From Pseudoalteromonas piscicida (lineage in GTDB: Bacteria; Pseudomonadota; Gammaproteobacteria; Enterobacterales; Alteromonadaceae): a stretch of DNA of 64,000 bases. Below the pieces are notes generated by a model, which saw only the letters and a list, made by a program, of their open reading frames with translations, was not told the DNA's origin and did not search any database. The stretch spans positions 24,058-88,057 of the forward strand of contig NZ_NKHF01000042.1 of NCBI RefSeq assembly GCF_002744175.1, given 5' to 3'. Positions 62,513-64,000 of this stretch are shown here, in pieces; position 1 is the stretch's first letter, and each line of letters opens with the position of its first letter. Both the position numbers and the translations under genes were made by a program.

Positions 62513-63919
62513 ATGTTTGAAAGTGTAGTTAAGAGTGTTAATGGTCTTTTATGGGGAGAGGGCCAGATATTAATATACATTCTTCTATTCGCGGGGTTTT
62601 GGTTTACTATCCTGCTTAGGGGAATACAAGTGGCAAAATTTCGCCATATGTTTAGCCTATTAAAGGGTAGCAGTGAAGGCGATGAAAATAATATCAGTTC
62701 TTTTCAAGCATTATGTACCGGACTCTCTGCTCGGGTTGGTACCGGTAATTTAGCTGGCGTTGCGGTTGCTATTTCTCTTGGTGGCAGTGGCGCGGTATTT
62801 TGGATGTGGATGATAGCCGTTTTGGGGATGGCAACTGGCTTTGCTGAGAGTGTGCTTGGACAAGTCTATAAAGTGCGAGACAGCCAAGGTGAGTTTAGAG
62901 GCGGCCCAGCTTATTATATTCAAATGGGACTAGGAAGCCCGATACTTGCAGTATGCTTCGCATTTTGTTTGTTTTTAGGCTACGGCTTTACCTTTAGTGC
63001 TATGCAAACAAACACTATTACCGATGCCCTTAATTATGCATTTGAAATCCCAACCATGTACTCCGGTATTGTGATCACTGTGCTTGCGGGTTCTATTATT
63101 CTTGGTGGCTTTAAAGCGATTGCGCGATTTGCTGAAAAAGTAGTGCCAGCGATGGGGCTAGTTTTTGTGCTCGCAGCGGTTATCATCACTGCGATGAATT
63201 ACTCGCAAGTGCCAGCTATGATCAAAGATATTTTGCTCAGTGCTTTTGGGTTACAAGAAGCGGGGGCTGGGGCACTTGGCGCCGCCATTAAAAATGGCAT
63301 TCAGCGCGGGCTCTATTCTAACGAGGCGGGAGCGGGTAGTGTGCCGCATGCATCGGCAAGCGCAACTCCTATTCCCAATCATCCGGTGACGCAAGGCTAT
63401 ATCCAAATGCTTGGCGTGTTCTTTGATACTATTGTGTTGTGTAGTTGTACCGCCGTCATCATTCTATTAGCAGACATAGATATTGGCAGTGAGATGGAAG
63501 GTATTCGTCTAACGCAATCAGCGATGACCGCACATTTAGCGACAGGGGGCGTGTACTTTGTGGCTGCGGCCATCACTTTGTTTGCCTTTACCTCGGTGGT
63601 AGCAAATTACGCCTATGCTGAAAGTAACCTGCATCTATTTCATTTGGACAATAAAATAGGCCGCTCAATTTATACCGCATGCTATTTGTCTATGATGCTA
63701 TGGGGCGCTTCAGCTACGCTAAAACAGGTATGGGATTTAGCTGATATTGCATTAGGGCTAATGACAGTGGTTAATGTTATTGCGATTGTACGGCTTACTC
63801 CGACTATTTTGGCGGTTACGGCTGATTACCATCAGCAAAGAGCGCAAGGGAGAGAACCACGTTTCAAGGTAGATAGTGTCACAATACAAGGGAAGACAGA
63901 GTCTGGGATATGGAACTAA
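62513..63919 (+). CDS. Alanine/glycine:cation symporter (AGCS family)
   Basis: 468 residues with about 11 transmembrane segments. AGCS signatures are present: SFQALCTGLSARVGTGNLAGVAVAI, FRGGPAYYIQMGLGS and GLYSNEAGAGSVPHASA. It takes up alanine or glycine with sodium or protons. The ATG at 62513 has AGGAA ~8 nt upstream; an in-frame GTG 78 nt earlier lies inside a repeat. It follows ctlX on the same strand, but a repeat lies between. Confidence 0.92.
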   Translation: MFESVVKSVNGLLWGEGQILIYILLFAGFWFTILLRGIQVAKFRHMFSLLKGSSEGDENNISSFQALCTGLSARVGTGNLAGVAVAISLGGSGAVFWMWMIAVLGMATGFAESVLGQVYKVRDSQGEFRGGPAYYIQMGLGSPILAVCFAFCLFLGYGFTFSAMQTNTITDALNYAFEIPTMYSGIVITVLAGSIILGGFKAIARFAEKVVPAMGLVFVLAAVIITAMNYSQVPAMIKDILLSAFGLQEAGAGALGAAIKNGIQRGLYSNEAGAGSVPHASASATPIPNHPVTQGYIQMLGVFFDTIVLCSCTAVIILLADIDIGSEMEGIRLTQSAMTAHLATGGVYFVAAAITLFAFTSVVANYAYAESNLHLFHLDNKIGRSIYTACYLSMMLWGASATLKQVWDLADIALGLMTVVNVIAIVRLTPTILAVTADYHQQRAQGREPRFKVDSVTIQGKTESGIWN

Positions 63920-64000
63920 TCATGTTTTATCTTTAATGAGTTATTGATGATTTTGGGGCAAACTTTAGTGGGTGGTTATTATTTGAACTATTATATAATA

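Overview
The window looks like chromosomal DNA of a marine gammaproteobacterium of the Alteromonadales, most likely Pseudoalteromonas. This rests on the fldB | xerD-dsbC-recJ-prfB-lysS block, the divergent srmB | trmN6 pair, a putA without a ribbon-helix-helix domain next to an Lrp-type regulator, a GH5 enzyme with a CBM5/12 module, and dispersed TAATACCAATTG-type repeats. The species is inferred. No rRNA, tRNA, CRISPR array, transposase or integrase gene was found.

Layout. 1-2.1 kb: 3' part of a Lon-like protease coupled to a membrane-anchored FKBP. 2.2-3.4 kb: secreted GH5 glucanase. 3.6-10.8 kb: a minus-strand envelope-stress-like cluster related to E. coli yjfIJKL. Its products are a lipoprotein, a double DUF350 membrane protein, a membrane-embedded spermidine-synthase-like enzyme, DUF2170, a PspA/IM30 protein, DUF2491 and a small coupled protein, with Spo0M upstream. 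It carries a paired palindrome and an internal terminator-like hairpin. 11-14.2 kb: diguanylate cyclase, YegD-type Hsp70, methylglyoxal synthase. 14.2-16.1 kb: a CI-like S24 repressor with a downstream LysE exporter, facing a small Cro-like regulator across a region full of GCGTAA-type half-sites. 16.1-21.6 kb: putA, a divergent Lrp/AsnC regulator and an SDR. 21.9-26.5 kb: a 34-residue protein coupled to a small HTH protein, then hcnABC (hydrogen cyanide synthase) behind an FNR/ANR-like box, then an S66 peptidase. 26.5-29.1 kb: accessory cassette-like genes, including a frameshifted cupin gene.

29.1-40 kb is a conserved core: srmB, trmN6, a hybrid kinase, fldB, xerD, dsbC, recJ, prfB (with its programmed +1 frameshift) and lysS. 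40-43.2 kb holds small genes between dispersed repeats and a GNAT gene whose start is disturbed by a perfect 67-bp tandem duplication. 43.2-47.7 kb encodes a large propeller-PAS-GGDEF-EAL receptor. 47.7-56.7 kb: potassium channel, PatZ-type protein acetyltransferase, SIMPL protein, NYN nuclease, a TonB-like-topology protein, Nudix hydrolase, Tas-type aldo/keto reductase, and dinB with a LexA box. 56.8-64 kb: CstA-family transporter, M17 aminopeptidase, a small secreted protein, a second Lrp regulator divergent from a CtlX-type hydrolase, and an alanine/glycine:cation symporter.

Several modules serve amino-acid and peptide catabolism: putA with its Lrp regulator, the Lrp/CtlX/AGCS set, the M17 and S66 peptidases, and CstA. 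The least understood locus is the 3.8-10.8 kb PspA/DUF350/aminopropyltransferase cluster. The most striking sequence-level events are the 67-bp duplication in the GNAT gene, the cupin frameshift, the 6.0-kb paired palindrome, and the hidden 34-residue ORF coupled to an HTH gene.
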